DNA of 64,000 nucleotides, from NCBI GenBank assembly GCA_013368325.1, contig JAACJK010000109.1, positions 1,116,001 through 1,180,000 of the forward strand, written 5' to 3'. Positions 22,851-35,072 of the stretch are shown piece by piece. Below the pieces are notes generated by a model. That model worked only from the letters and a program-made list of their open reading frames with translations, was not told where the DNA came from and searched no databases. The stretch is from Ephemerocybe angulata. Its lineage: Eukaryota; Basidiomycota; Agaricomycetes; Agaricales; Psathyrellaceae. Within the stretch, counting starts at the first letter, position 1, and each line of letters starts with the position of its first letter. Both the position numbers and the translations under genes were made by a program.

Positions 22851-25800
22851 ATGGCGATGTCTTCTCTCACCCCTCCGAGTTCCTTTGCATTGACTTTAAC
22901 GCGTTACCCAGACCATCGAACAATTCTGCATATTTCTGGACGATGAGATTCCCCTTTTCCCATTTATCTTTTTAATCCCCGGACACCCTTCCTCAAACAC
23001 TAATATTTACTTTTCTAACCACTGCCCACATGGACCCTTCTACCTATACACCGCCTATTCCCACAACCCCACCCTTTCCTTTTCACAACCATCCTTTCGT
23101 AATCGCTGACCCACCGCCGTCGTCGACGGTCTTCGTGGCCGGGTCCCTTTCGGTCTTTCCCTTCGCCCTCGGACTTCATTTACCCTTGTGATCTTCACAT
23201 TACAGTATCTGTTCCATCTTCCCGCCAGGTTGCACGATGCTCGCCTATCCCCTCATCAATGGGCCCCCGCCCACCCAACCAATACCCCGTATCCTGCTCT
23301 AGACGTGCCCGTTGGCAACTCACGGACCCGAAGCGCGATGTGGTGGCTTTAGACTTGGATGGGGGACTTAGGACTACAGAAGCAATGCAAACGGCGATAC
23401 ATGGAACTTGGGGTCTTACGCAACGGTGTTTGCAACAGAAAGGGGACACGGACCAAACCACGGACCGAAGACCAATGACGATGAAATGCGGGCGATAATG
23501 ACAAACCCGATGCGATAGTTGCGAGTACCTCGATGATGGTGGCGGCCTCTACCCCTCCCGACCTCCCTGGACCCTGATAAACTCTTACGATTTGCCGCGC
23601 GGACGGACCACGGACTAGTAATGTTGTTTACGACCAGTTCTGTTAGACCAAGTACACGAATATTCAAAGACATTTGCCACGACCACTCCGATATTTTCGT
23701 GAAGGATCATCGATTAGTATGTGCCGGCGAGCGCTATAACGACACTCCGGGGGTTTCATGGCCAGTTCGGTCGTTGGTTAGGGCTGGGCTGAGCAGGGTC
23801 GGCAGACCATGTGCTCCTCGACAGCGCTTTAGGGACTGATGATTCGCCGGACTCGCAAATCTACCAGCCCTTCATGGCGATGCACATAACGACAAAGATT
23901 CTACGTACGAAAGATGCTCTTTTTACGAAACTCTGGTCACTTTGCGGACCGTCTGCCCAATGGAAAAACTAAATCTACTAGAATCTCTCCCTTTGCCGCG
24001 AACCCTTAGCGAACCCTGGACGATAGTATGATAACCGGCTTGCCCGAACAATACCTGTCGGCGGTCGCTGTTCACATACTAGCCGAGGACATACATACCT
24101 AGTACCTACAAGTCTACGACAGAACCCAAAACTACATGGAACAGCGTTGGAAAACAATGAACCTCTTTCGCCAGGCTTTCTGGAAACAAGTATGTATCCT
24201 CATTGTGCTCATGTAATTTTCTATTAAACGGCTGAGAAACGATGCCAGAAGAGGGCTAGTGCATTGATAGGTGTGAGTCAAGTGTGAAGAGTCAACTGGT
24301 TGTCACTGTCACTCGTTGTTTCTTCTCCTCGTGGCGTGCACATGAAGTCATACTTGTCGATTGCAGAACGGCGTGGCGTCCCCGACGACAAGGCCATGGC
24401 TAGCGCCCAAGTTCTCCCTCCTTGTAATTAGCTCGGGGGCCGATGACTAAAGCTGGATGCCCTTATCGGCCAGTATTTCCACGGTGAGGAAGCGCGGGCG
24501 CTAATTCGAAACTTGGATGATGTAAATACTAGAGAACCCATGGGTCCATCGTGGCTATCCCGATGGACAGTGGAAGAGATCCTTGGGATCGCTTGCTGCT
24601 CCAGTCACACAGAACGCTTGGTAAGATTCATAGGAGCTCAAACTAGGTAGCTGGAGTAAGACATTGCCGGACGCCCTAGCACCGACAAAGAATCCAAAAC
24701 TTGCATTGCTTGGGGTACATGGCAATAACTAACCGTGAATGCTCTAAACAGGTCCAAATTCACAGACAGCGGCACCGTGAATGCAAATTACAGTGAAAAC
24801 GCATGCTCTTAATAGTTTGCAAAGCTACGTCCACTAATCAAGCGCCCGTGGTTAGATTATGACCTACTATCTGCCACTGGCGTAATTGGACTAATCTCAT
24901 CGAAGCCCAGGATTCAGATAATTGACTGCATGCCAGCCATTCGATGCGAATATTCTTGGATATCAGCTTATTCTGTCTGGGCTAGAGCAGGCTAACACTG
25001 CCTCAGAGAGTGCGTACCACGCATGGCGTAAAAAGACTGTTTGGAGCTCTCGAAGTGTTCTCGAGTCGTTCCGACCTTCCGAGTCTGTGATCTCCGTCCA
25101 GCTTCTGCTCCGTAGGCCTGACGTCAGTCCGGATCTCATCTGCGCTGATCCCGACGTTCCTGGCGCTAAAATGTCAATACTGCGCTTGACTGCGCTCATT
25201 TACTACGGCTTTGGACCAGCACAGTTTATCCGGATAGTTCAATGAATTGGGTGCATATCCGCCCAGTGGACCTCTCCTGCGTGTAATGGACGGTCCATGA
25301 GGGAAGCAGAAAAAAACTTCGCATCAAAGAGTTTTAGGCGCGGCGCTTTATCATCGCTATCTAATATGCACCAGACTGTGATATTCTACAAGCAGCCAGA
25401 CAGCCGAAGCGAAGCTGATGGGGAACACACCATCTTTTAGACGAGTGCCCACTGCCCAGGTTGACAAAGGTGAGTCAGGATAGCTCGAGACCGTTTCGCG
25501 AACTTTGCACGTTCGCATCTAGAAACACATGTCCCGGCTGTGCACTTTTCACATTCCTATCTACTCCAAAAGCTGCAAGGGCAAGAAAATACCTACATAG
25601 TCGTGCATCCAGTCCTCGTTACCTTTCCTGCGTGTTAAACTGCAACAGGTACATGTACACTGGCGGGTGGCTGCTGGATAGATTCGAAGCGCTGGAATTG
25701 ATGGCCCTAAGCGGAAGCTGACCTCGAAGTCCAAATGTAGAAGCGCCCGTCGGGATCTACGTGGGAAATTGTATTCAGGAATCACATGAAATTGGCGATT

Positions 25801-25877
25801 GATTAGGGGCATTTGCTTCATATAAATGGGCCTTCATCCCGCTCCACCCTTTTCTTCCCAACCACAACCACCCAACC
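22851..25877. other. 3-kb gene-poor gap
   Basis: The largest gap in the window. Its open frames are short, lack splice partners and have no recognisable motif; the longest (24922-25245) starts with TTG. I found no terminal repeats, transposase or reverse-transcriptase motifs, and no tRNA-like B box. The left edge is the chitin deacetylase 3' end and the right edge the perilipin promoter. It may hold long UTRs, a noncoding RNA or decayed sequence. Confidence 0.5.
25821..25827 (+). promoter_or_regulatory. TATA box of the perilipin-like gene
   Basis: TATAAAT lies 51 bp upstream of the start codon at 25878, followed by a C/T-rich leader (ctccacccttttcttccc). This is a clear core promoter, consistent with strong or inducible expression. 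Confidence 0.65.
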
Positions 25878-27196
25878 ATGTCTGCTACGGCTACAGAAAC
25901 CCAGCAAGCTCCTGCGGAGTCACAGGCTCCCCCTGCCCTCAGCATCCTCACCCGTGTCGCGTCGATCCCCATGATCCATTCGGGCTTGGAGACGCTTACC
26001 GGCACTCTGTCGAAGAACTCGTATACTCGCTCGACCTATAACACCGCCGTGGAGCTCTCGACCAGCGCTTACAAGCTCACCGAGCCTCTCCAAATTAAGC
26101 TCGCGCCCCTCATCGTCCGAGCGGATGACTACGCCAACAAGGCCGTCGACGCCGTCGAGTCGCGGTACCCGTATCCCTTCAAGGTCAAGCCTGAGGACGT
26201 CGCGGCCCTCGTCAGCGAGCGAAAGCAGAGCGCATCTGAATACGTTCACGGTCGCCTTGGCGAGGCTAACAAAACGCTCGACGAGAAGGTGAAGAACCCT
26301 GCCTTCACCGTCGCCCAAGACCTGGACCAAGTACGTCACCGATAAGCTTTCTTCACCTGTAATCTTATCAATCTATCTTTCCTATCTTTAGCGCCTCGCG
26401 CCTTTTTTGAATTACTTCGAGAGCACTGTTACCAAGCTTAACCCTTCGGAGGCTGGCCCATCGTCCCCCGATGCCCAGTACCAATACCAACGCGCCTTGG
26501 CACTCTCAAAGACCCTGAAGGACAATGTTTACGAGTACACCTCTGAGCAGCTCAAGCACATCCAGGCCCAGTCGGTGATCATGTACGCCTTTTCCTCTTG
26601 ATATTCCCAACTTTGAGCTTACGATCTTGAATAGTCAACGCGCTTCCGAGACGGCTAACTCCATCAACTCTCTCGCTTCCTCCTCGTTCACCTCTGCACA
26701 GGGTCGGGTGCACGCCCTCTCCGAGAACATGCTTGCCGAGCTCCAGAAACTGCAGACCCAGACCAATACTCTCTCCGCCTCCATCCAGTCCAGCATCCAA
26801 ACGTCCAAGTCTCAGCTCCAGACTCAACTCGGCCCCCAGATCCAGCAGACCTACTCCGAACTCGCCACCGTTTTCTCTACCACCATCGCCGACCTGAACG
26901 AGATCCTAAGGAAGAAGGACACCCCTCTGCCTGACAAAGTCGGTCTCGTTGGAAAGGAAGTTCGCGAACGCGTTTCGCCTCTGTTGGATGCCGTCAAGAA
27001 GGGTTTCGCTGAGATCCTGGCTCGCGGAAAGGAGTTTGCCTCCCAGCCCTCGAGTCCGACCTCGGAGAAGAAGGCAGAGAAAGACAAACCAGAATCGACA
27101 CCCGAAGAGTTCCCCGGTCTTCCTACGCCTGGAGAGGACCCTCAAGAACCCGCCGCTTCACTGAAGGAGTCTGTGGCAGCGGAGGCAACGGCTTGA
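25878..27196 (+). CDS. Perilipin-like lipid-droplet protein (CAP20 family)
   Basis: Fungal perilipins (CAP20, MPL1) coat lipid droplets and limit lipolysis. Exons 25878-26330, 26392-26582 and 26635-27196 give 401 aa. The N-terminal PAT-like region (about 20-110) shows SIPMIHSGLETLTG, LAPLIVRADDYANKA and VDAVESRYPYPFK, the typical fungal perilipin signature. Residues about 130-330 form amphipathic helices (QTNTLSASIQSSIQTSKSQL), as in the 11-mer-repeat droplet-binding region. The C-terminus is Pro/Glu-rich and disordered (KDKPESTPEEFPGLPTP). There is no signal peptide or true membrane span, as expected. An isolated TATA box precedes it. Confidence 0.75.
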
Positions 27197-27742
27197 GAAT
27201 AATCCCCTGCATGTTACCTTTCTCTTTTGGTATTACGATTCCCTTGTCTGGCTTCTATGTGACCTGTTTATGCATATGTACTACTTCTCCCCCCTTAGAT
27301 CCCCATATACTTTACTCTGTACCTCCCCTAGTTCCGTTTCTTCCACACTGTACGGCGAGTTTCCAACGATAATCATGACATTTGTACCTGCAACCGAATC
27401 AACGAATTGTCGACGCGAAGTACTCGTAAGTGGTCGTTAACCGGTATAATGTTGTACATCTTTCAATATAGCTGTCTCAAGGCAGTCAATGTACTTCGTT
27501 AATCCAAAGGAGAAAGTAAGAAAGCGAGATGGAGGGAGCGTAAGGGCAAGTCGTGATCGTGATAAAAGCTAAGAACCCATTAGAAACGCAGTCAGGGAGC
27601 GACTAAACTACACATAAATAGCAAGTGATATGTGAGTGTGCAAGGAGGGAAGCCAGAGAAAAGAGGGCTGTAGTTAGAAGTAAACAGAGAGTTTATCAAA
27701 CCCGGGTATTCAAGAGCATGAGTTCATCCTCCACTTACGCAC
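27197..27742. other. Convergent 3' region between perilipin and GCK kinase
   Basis: 546 bp between two facing stop codons. It is compositionally plain, with no supported coding frame; it presumably holds both 3' UTRs. Confidence 0.5.
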
Positions 27743-30135
27743 CTACGAAGCCGACATTATGCTGGGCCATTTCAACCTCAGGCCCTCCAGCCAGCGCATG
27801 TACAATAGCTCTGCAATTGGAGACTTCCTTGGCGAAGGTGGGTCTTCAGGTGGAGTCGTCCCAGTGGGCGAGCTATCACCACCGCTCGAGGTGGCCGGCA
27901 GACCGGAGACGTCCTCCAGCTCTTCCGTAACGACAAGTCCTTTGGAAGTCATCTCGCTCTTGCGCGTTATTCGCTTATGTGGGAAAAGACCCCTCGAAGT
28001 CTGCACATGCCGCTTAACAGCATTGTTACTGGAAAGAAGTCGGGTTAGCATGGCATGCTGATGAGGTTATATTTGAAAGGTGGAATCGAAAGGCTTGGAA
28101 AGGATAACGGAGTCGAGGAAGTAGAGGGGGGAGTACGTACTCGTTGATTCCCTGGAGAATATCCAGGATAACATTATATGCGAGCTCCGAGTTCGCTTCC
28201 TTCAGCTCGTCGAAACCTCGCATAAGCATGCTCAAGGACTCGATTTCACGCGCGTCGATATCGTCCCGAATAGCCTAGAACACCAAACAGTTATCAGTAA
28301 CGGTTGCTTAAGCCGCGACATAGAAGAGTCATACCTTCTTGAGGACAGGCAAAACAACTTCTTCGACCATCGCCTTCCCGGCTCGGGCCCCTTCGCTCCC
28401 TGCCCGCTTGTGGCTACCGTAAGACGCGTTGCTAGCTTCTTTCCTCATGCTTCCCACGAAGTCATTGGACAATCTGAGAGACCCAGCTGCGTCCACTTTC
28501 TTCACGGGTCGAATTGTATCGATTCCTGTCCCAAGGTCAGCTTCATTAAGGACGGTGCCTTTGCCATCCGTAGAGACTCTCGCAGAGTATGAGGCGCGGC
28601 GGGTATTTCGTATCGAGCCGTTGGAGTAGGCGGGCGGAGCACCTTTAGAGAGACCGGAATTAGCAGTTGTCACCATCGTTTGCGAATGAGTTTACCTTTC
28701 GGCGCATCATCTTCCAATGTGGCGGGATCCAGGTCCAAGGGGGGTGGAAGAGGTGCCTTGATAATCACCGTAGAATGTGCAGCATGCGAATTGGACCCAA
28801 TCCCGCTTGAAGTGAGAGGATCGCTCCCCTGTGTAGCACCTCCGGTGTCGATCGATTCGTCCGTATCGTCGAAGTCGTCTTCCTCTGGAATCATTCCAGG
28901 CGGCATCAAGAGGTCCCTGGCGGAGCCACGGAAGGTGCCCATCGCAGAGATAGATTTGACCGTGTCAAAGTTCCAGTCACTTCGCATGGAATCGTTGCCG
29001 TCCCATGTCGTGTTCTTCACCGTGCCATGGTCGCGGTGCCCTTTCTGAGGCGTCTTTGCCCGCCACTCCTGGTGGCGTTCGATCAGCTCTGTCAGATAGG
29101 ACGTCTTCTTGGCACTACGAATGAAGCGATGCTGAAGGAGTTCACTGGCGGACGGGCGCTAACATATCACCAAAACCGGATTAATATCAGAACGGGTGCA
29201 AACGCGAGGCTACCCACCTCTTTCGGGTCCTTCGTAAGGCATTGCGCAACAAAATCCTTAAACGCCGACGAGAAATTGCCTTCAAGAACCGGTGGCTTCG
29301 CTTTGGGGATGAGAAAAAGCACACGCATCGGGTGATATTCGGCCAAGGGAGGTTCTCCGTTCGCCATTTCGATAGCAGTTATACCAAGACTCCACATATC
29401 CGCCTTAGAATCGTAGCCTGCCTGGCGGATAACTTCAGGCGCCATCCAGAATGGTGTGCCGACAAAGGTGTGGCGCAAAGTGTTGGTGAGTTGGGCAGCT
29501 ACACCAAAGTCGGCAAGCTTTACTTTGCCCGAGGAGGAAAGGAGGACGTTAGCAGCCTTGATGTCGCGATGGATTGTACCCTCGGTATGAAGGTAGTCCA
29601 GTCCCAGAAGAAGCTCGCGGCAAATAACCGCGATATGGCCTTCTGAGAAGACCCCGGCCTTGAGAAGATCAAGACATGAGCCGCCTGCGAGATATTCCAT
29701 AACAATCCAGAGCTTGTAGGCGACCACGAAAGATCCGTAGTATTTCGTAACATATTCAGAGTCGCATTGTGCAAGGCTGGCGATTTCTTGCTGAATCTCT
29801 GAGATGTCGTCGTCGGAATCTTCAAGGTCTACAGCGTCCTAAGTTAACCTGCTGTATAGGACGAAATAACGCAGAAGAAACGCACCTATTTGCTTGATTG
29901 CGACTATCTGCTTGGTATCATTGTGGATGGCCTTGTAGACCACACCAAAGCTTCCTGTCCCAAGTTTCTCTAGCAGGGTATATTGGCTCGCTGGGTTGTT
30001 GCTAGGGATTGGGTATGGGTCCCTTGGGCGTTGTCGCTCGGCTTTGGGAGAGGGTGGAGGGGACCTAGTTACTGATTTGGGCTTGCGAAGAACGTTAGAC
30101 GAGTCATATCTCGGTGGGGGTGCAGGGCGGGACAT
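27743..30135 (-). CDS. Ste20/GCK-III-type serine/threonine kinase
   Basis: Germinal-centre kinase of the Sid1/Nak1/Kic1/MST3-4 group, which acts in polarity, septation and RAM/SIN signalling. The kinase domain starts about residue 55: [18 protein letters not shown] (P-loop), [23 protein letters not shown], catalytic [19 protein letters not shown] and [29 protein letters not shown] and the [10 protein letters not shown] motif close it. A long Ser-rich linker follows, with an acidic [14 protein letters not shown] stretch. The C-terminal helical region is [26 protein letters not shown], with a conserved tail [17 protein letters not shown]. About 650 aa with many short introns. The ATG at 30133-30135 is preferred because it gives the usual short N-terminus. 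Confidence 0.88.
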
Positions 30136-30808
30136 GAGAGTAGGAAGCAAAGGGTCCAATCCATGGAAAAAGAGAGTACTTGGTAGAGTGAGTGCATCGG
30201 TGACCTCATGGATCATCCTCGCCCTAGCTCTGTTTCCACGTGCGAGATACAGCATATATTCCGTCTTTTCTGCGAATAACCACCTCTAGCAAGCAGGCGT
30301 GGGTACTCACCATGATTATATGGTCGTAATCGTCGTTAATTTGGGGTCGTAAAAGTCGTACAATGTGAGATAGAGAGAAAGAAGTCCTGGAATATCAGAA
30401 AGGAAATACGAAAGAAGCCTCTATCATGTGTCTGGAGAGTGTTCTGGCGAGACGAGCGAGCGCTGAGCCGGTGGGAGGCGGTCAACTGGGTTGGTGGTTG
30501 TCGGTGGTCGTGGTAGGAGGCAAACGTCGAGACCACAAGGATGGTCCAGGCGACAGACACTCGGCTTGGCATTAATTGCAGCACTCTCTTACGGCGAACG
30601 ACCCAAACTGGGCAGATATTGAGATGCTTACGTAAGTTGACTGAGCTCTCAAGGTTGGGCACAAGGAGGATGAAGGGTGTGAGTCTCAAGAGGACAATAA
30701 TATCCGTGTTGCATGTGCATAGGCGTTTAATGTGCATCAGACAAAATGGAAAGGAATAGCATACAACACTGGCATATCGGACTCCAAGACTCGACAAAGA
30801 AACAGTGC
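30136..30808. other. Intergenic between RPL35 and GCK kinase
   Basis: About 670 bp carrying the RPL35 3' end and the kinase leader. On the reverse strand, 30305-30313 reads ATG followed at once by GTGAGT, and a TTCGCAG acceptor lies near 30270. This suggests a 41-nt intron in the 5' leader and a short spliced upstream frame. No other gene is supported. Confidence 0.4.
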
Positions 30809-31350
30809 TTATGCCCGGACAGCGTACTTGCGGACAGGGAAGTTCTGCTCCTTCTTGACCTGCTTCAAAGTCTTGAGGGATGACTCGTGCTGGAGAGGAA
30901 TCTAGTTGAGCACGACGCGAGGGGGGGACGAGTGATGGGATGCGTACCTTGGTCAGGCGGCGACGGATGGCACGGGTCTTCTTGGCGCGGAGGTCGAGGG
31001 GCAGGAACTTCTTGTTCTTGTAGTATTCCCGGAGGTTTTGGCGAGCCTTCTGGTTCATGACGGTCAATACCCGGGCAATCGACTTGCGGACGGTGTTGCT
31101 GGAATCTAATTAGCCTTGCGGAAAGCTTCCAAGAGTACAAGAGGAGCGTACATCTTCGTCAGCTTGGACGCAGATCCGCCGGCAATCTTCTGGACACGGA
31201 GAGTCAGAAGCTCCTGCTTCAGCTCAACGAGCTGCTTCGACAAGTCATTCTTGGACCTAGAGGACAGCGAGTTGAGAATTCGGTTTCCGGAATAGGGGAG
31301 CAAGGTTCGTACTTGGACTGGAGTTCGTAAGCCTTGACTTTGCCGGGCAT
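30809..31350 (-). CDS. RPL35: 60S ribosomal protein L35 (uL29)
   Basis: Structural protein near the peptide exit tunnel of the large ribosomal subunit. Four exons, first 31313-31350 (38 nt), encode about 124 aa, the expected family length. Order: [97 protein letters not shown] and VRKYAVRA at the stop. Each of the three introns interrupts a codon or codon edge in a way that restores the conserved protein exactly. Several introns are expected for basidiomycete ribosomal protein genes. Confidence 0.95.
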
Positions 31351-31680
31351 TTTGGAGGATCTAGTGAGCGGGACCGAGTTAGCCATAGGTCCATAGTTTC
31401 CGGATTACGACGGCGATTTCGAGGGGAAGTTGAGGGCGAGAGTATTTCAAGCAGAACCCTAGCATCGTATAGTCGACCGGCAGCATAACGGTACTCACCT
31501 TGCAGTGTCGTGGGGAACGATCTCTACGACGGACGCGATAGATTTCTGTCGTGAACCTTAATTTTGGTACTATAACGCCGTTCGCACGCCACGACGGCCG
31601 GCATTTACCATCAAAGCTACTTGAATCGGAGATCAATTCCTCGGCAAGTCCAATAGGGGCTTTAACTCTACCGCCATCTA
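31351..31680. other. RPL35 promoter and HIS6 3' flank
   Basis: 330 bp between the HIS6 stop and the RPL35 start, both on the reverse strand. An open frame here is read-through of the HIS6 tail frame and is not coding. No ribosomal-protein promoter motif is recognised. Confidence 0.45.
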
Positions 31681-32814
31681 CTACAACGACGCATTTTTCT
31701 GCACTAATTCCTCGAAGGATACTCGCCCCCCGAAGATGTCCAAAGAGCTGAAACGTCAATGAATATCCTTGTCGCCGAATATGGCTTCATTCACATACCT
31801 TCCGAACGTCAGGTCGACCTTTCCGCTAGATAGCTTGTTCACAAGATCGAGGTCCGATATGTCTTCCAACAAGTTGAAGTCGCGTCGCATTTTCATCGGG
31901 GAATACGGGCTCACCTTTCGCACCACCGGCGTACGTTGTTGGGATCGTGACCCACTCTCCCAACTCTATCGAGTCGGTCAGTCTCAGAGGAAGGTATCAG
32001 AAGGATCCACGTACTTTGTACCAGCGCTTCGTCTATGCCTTGGCAAAGGCCTTCCACATCAGCGGCATGAACAAGGAATTCGCTGTAGATGGGTTAGCAG
32101 GTCCTCTGATATTCCCCTAGATTTAATTCACCTGCAGTATTCTGCGAGCATGTCCAGGTTCTCTTTCGAGACCTCCATGTCTGTGATATCCTGCCATTTG
32201 TTCATGGCTACCAACCACTTATCGCCGCGTCGTCGACAGCTTGAAGTCGGTTATTATCGGCGAGCCTGTGTATGGAGTGGTGAATCTACCTCACATCGAC
32301 GACAAGGTTCTCCTTCCCGATAGCAGTAGACAGAGATCTTAGTCGTTCCAGAGAGAAAACTCCTTTGGGAAAGAGATACGAAGTCACAATAACCTAGTTT
32401 CAAGGAAATGGTTGGCCAGGGTGTATATGTAGCACATGGACATACCTTGCTTGCCCCCGCGTCAAGCCATTCCTTTGCGTTCTCCTCATTGATCCCACCT
32501 CCGATTTGAAGCCCACCGGGCCAGGCAGCCAGGGCCTCCTTCGCTGCAGCGTCGTTCCCTGGGCCCAGTTTGATGACATGGGCTCCAGTCAAGTTCTTTT
32601 CTTTATAGATCTCCGCGAACTCCCCAGCCGATTGTCTGTCCAAGGGATAAGATGTGGTCGGTCAATTCAATGAAGCATATCCTCACTTTGCGACAAAGTT
32701 TGTCTGCAGAGTGTCCGGTTTGTTGTCAGACAGCGTCCCTCCTACTATCTGCTTGACTTGACCATTGTGGAGGTCAATACACGGCCGAAAGGCACTGCGA
32801 CGAAGAGAGGCCAT
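31681..32814 (-). CDS. HIS6: HIS6, phosphoribosylformimino-AICAR-P isomerase
   Basis: Fourth step of histidine biosynthesis: a TIM-barrel Amadori isomerase (HisA family, eukaryotic HIS6 type). Spliced motifs match yeast His6 in order: [108 protein letters not shown] and [15 protein letters not shown]. Seven or so short introns, giving about 270 aa. The last exon ends VQKNASL; a longer open frame there is in a different phase and was not used. The start ATG at 32812-32814 gives [15 protein letters not shown]. It diverges from the L-fuconate dehydratase gene. Confidence 0.93.
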
Positions 32815-33215
32815 TGGAGGAGCGGAACAAGATGCAATTACCGCCGACGCGAATGATCGGATTTGACGCCGACTGACGCGCTCGAGCTTTGGGAGGCCTT
32901 GGGCTGCCTTGGGAGACTCGGACCTCCCGACCGCCATCGCACGGGCCGTCGACTCTCCAGCATTCCCCAGACCGTGTTTGAGTGGGAAGAATGTTCGTCC
33001 ACTATACCCAGACTAATCACGTTCAGTAGAAGCATGGCGGTCCGTCGACCAATCCCCGGACCGTGAAACGAGAAGCCACCCGTGCTGAACACATGCTACC
33101 ATCACAAACATACTGGGCCCCTGAATTGCGCCGCCCCGCCGCAGAATGTATATAAAGGACTGGAGGATCCGAGGGATCAACATAACTAACCCAGGCTCTT
33201 CTTCTTCTGCCCAAT
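32815..33215. promoter_or_regulatory. Divergent promoter, HIS6 and L-fuconate dehydratase-like
   Basis: A 400-bp gap between divergent starts. A TATA box sits on the forward-strand side. I found no exact general-control (TGACTCA) site, so amino-acid-starvation control of HIS6 is not supported by an exact motif here. Confidence 0.5.
33149..33156 (+). promoter_or_regulatory. TATA box of the L-fuconate dehydratase-like gene
   Basis: TATATAAA lies 60 bp upstream of the start at 33216, with a GC-rich stretch just before it and a C/T-rich leader after it. Confidence 0.65.
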
Positions 33216-35052
33216 ATGCCCAAAATCACTGGCTACGAAACCCATGGTGCGACGGAGGCCAACGCTATGAACTGAATACATTCTAACAGGGACTTGTCTA
33301 TTGTAGATGTCCGATTCCCCACATCCTTGACTGGAGATGGCACAGATGCGATGTATGTGCACCGTCAGGTGAAGCTGTAGCCATTCTATTAACTATGTTT
33401 CCAGGAACACGGACTGCGACTACTCATCTGCATATGTCACCCTCCTCACTGACTCCGATCTCGTTGGCCATGGAATGACCTTCACCATCGGACGAGGAAA
33501 CGACATCGTATGTGCCCGACTTGCGATCATATAATGTAGCTGATTACTAGCGACGTCAGGTATGCACCACCATTAAAGCTGTGGCCGATCGCCTTGTGGG
33601 CAAAGACACGGAAGAGCTCTTCGGTAATATGGGCAAGGCTTGGGATCATCTTGTAGCCGACCCTCAGCTGCGATGGTGAGGAATGTCCTCCAAGATCTGT
33701 GTTGTCCAAGTATTGATGCTCTTTCTAGGGTCGGACCTGAGAAGGGCGTCATCCATATCGCCACTGGCGCAGTAAACAACGCCCTCTGGGACATGTTCGC
33801 CCGCTCAAGGTCGAAGCCCCTCTGGAAGCTCATTGTCGACTTCACCCCTGTATGTAAAGTCACCCGAGAAGCACCCATGCATCCATCTGACCGTTCTACA
33901 GGAAGAGTTTGTCCGATCAACCACCTTCCGGTACATCTCAGATGCTATCACCCCTGAGGAAGCCCTCGAGCTCCTCAAGGCCAAGGAGGCCGGAAAGAAG
34001 GAGCGCGAAGCTAAAGTCAGAGAGCTTGGGTACAATTCTTTATATGCCCTTCAACCATGCAAACAAACTGAGGCCTGGTACCAGATACCCCGCATACGTC
34101 ACCTCCGCCGGTTGGCTCGGCTACAGCGACGAGAAGATCTCCCGCCTCACGAAGGAAGCCATTGCCCATGGCTTCAACCATTTCAAGATGAAGGTTGGCG
34201 CCGACCAGGCAGACGACCTCCGCCGCGGCAAGCTTATCCGGTCCCTGATCGACGACCCCACCCTCCTCCCAGAAGGCGTGTCCCCTCGCGATCCTGAGAG
34301 CGACGACCTTAAGGGCAAGAATGCCGGCCCTACCGGATCTGTCCTCATGATTGACGCCAACCAAGTTTGGGACGTTAAGCAGGCCATCGACTATGTGCAA
34401 GGCCTCACTGAGATCAAGCCTTGGTATGTGCGCTTAATTTGGCGCCCATGTAACTTTTTACTGATTCCTTATCAAAGGTTCATTGAGGAGCCTACTGCCC
34501 CCGACGACATTCTGGGCCATGCCACCATTCGCAAGGCTTTGAAGTCCTCCAACATTGGTGTTGCGACTGGCGAGCATGCTCATAACCGAATGGTCTTCAA
34601 GCAGCTCCTGCAGGCCGATGCCGTTGACGTTGCCCAGATCGATTCATGTCGTTTGGCTGGTGTGACCGAGGTCTTGAGCGTCCTCTTGATGGCCGCCAAG
34701 TTCGGTACCATTGTCTGCCCACACGCAGGCGGTGTTGGTCTCTGCGAGTATGTTATCCATTTGAGGTACGTTCAAGCTCCTGTTCGGTCCTGCCCTTCTC
34801 TTATATTCAACTGTTTGCAGCTTGATCGACTATATCTGCGTGTCAGGCAACATGGAGCGTAACGTCCTGGAATACGTCGACCATCTCCACGAGCACTTCT
34901 ACACCCCTTGCTCCATCAACGCACGCGGCCGCTACAATGTGCCTTCAAATCCCAGCGAAGGCTACAGCATTGAAATGAAGAAGGAGAGTATCGCAGAGTT
35001 TGAATGGCCAAACGGTACTTACTGGCAAGGAAGGCGCAAGAGCGAAGCATGA
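33216..35052 (+). CDS. L-fuconate dehydratase-like enolase-superfamily enzyme
   Basis: Homologue of bacterial L-fuconate dehydratase and human ENOSF1, which dehydrates sugar acids using Mg2+. Motifs in order: [69 protein letters not shown] (Lys-x-Lys base), [11 protein letters not shown] (metal Asp), [10 protein letters not shown] (metal Glu), [11 protein letters not shown] (metal Glu) and [11 protein letters not shown] (catalytic His). At least seven introns, some close to the N-terminus, where [10 protein letters not shown] is split from DVRFPT. About 440 aa, as expected. The stop at 35050-35052 is only 20 bp from the stop of SPB4 on the other strand. Confidence 0.92.
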
Positions 35053-35072
35053 AGAAGTATAACTTGTATTAT

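Noticed and set aside
24922..25245. 107-codon open frame in the 3-kb gap
   Set aside because: It starts with TTG, has no domain, splice partner or conserved-looking motif, and an overlapping antisense frame is equally long.
31379..31759. Long open frame past the end of HIS6
   Set aside because: It is in the wrong phase; the His6 C-terminus (SSLDIFGG and onward) is recovered in another frame by splicing and ends at 31681.
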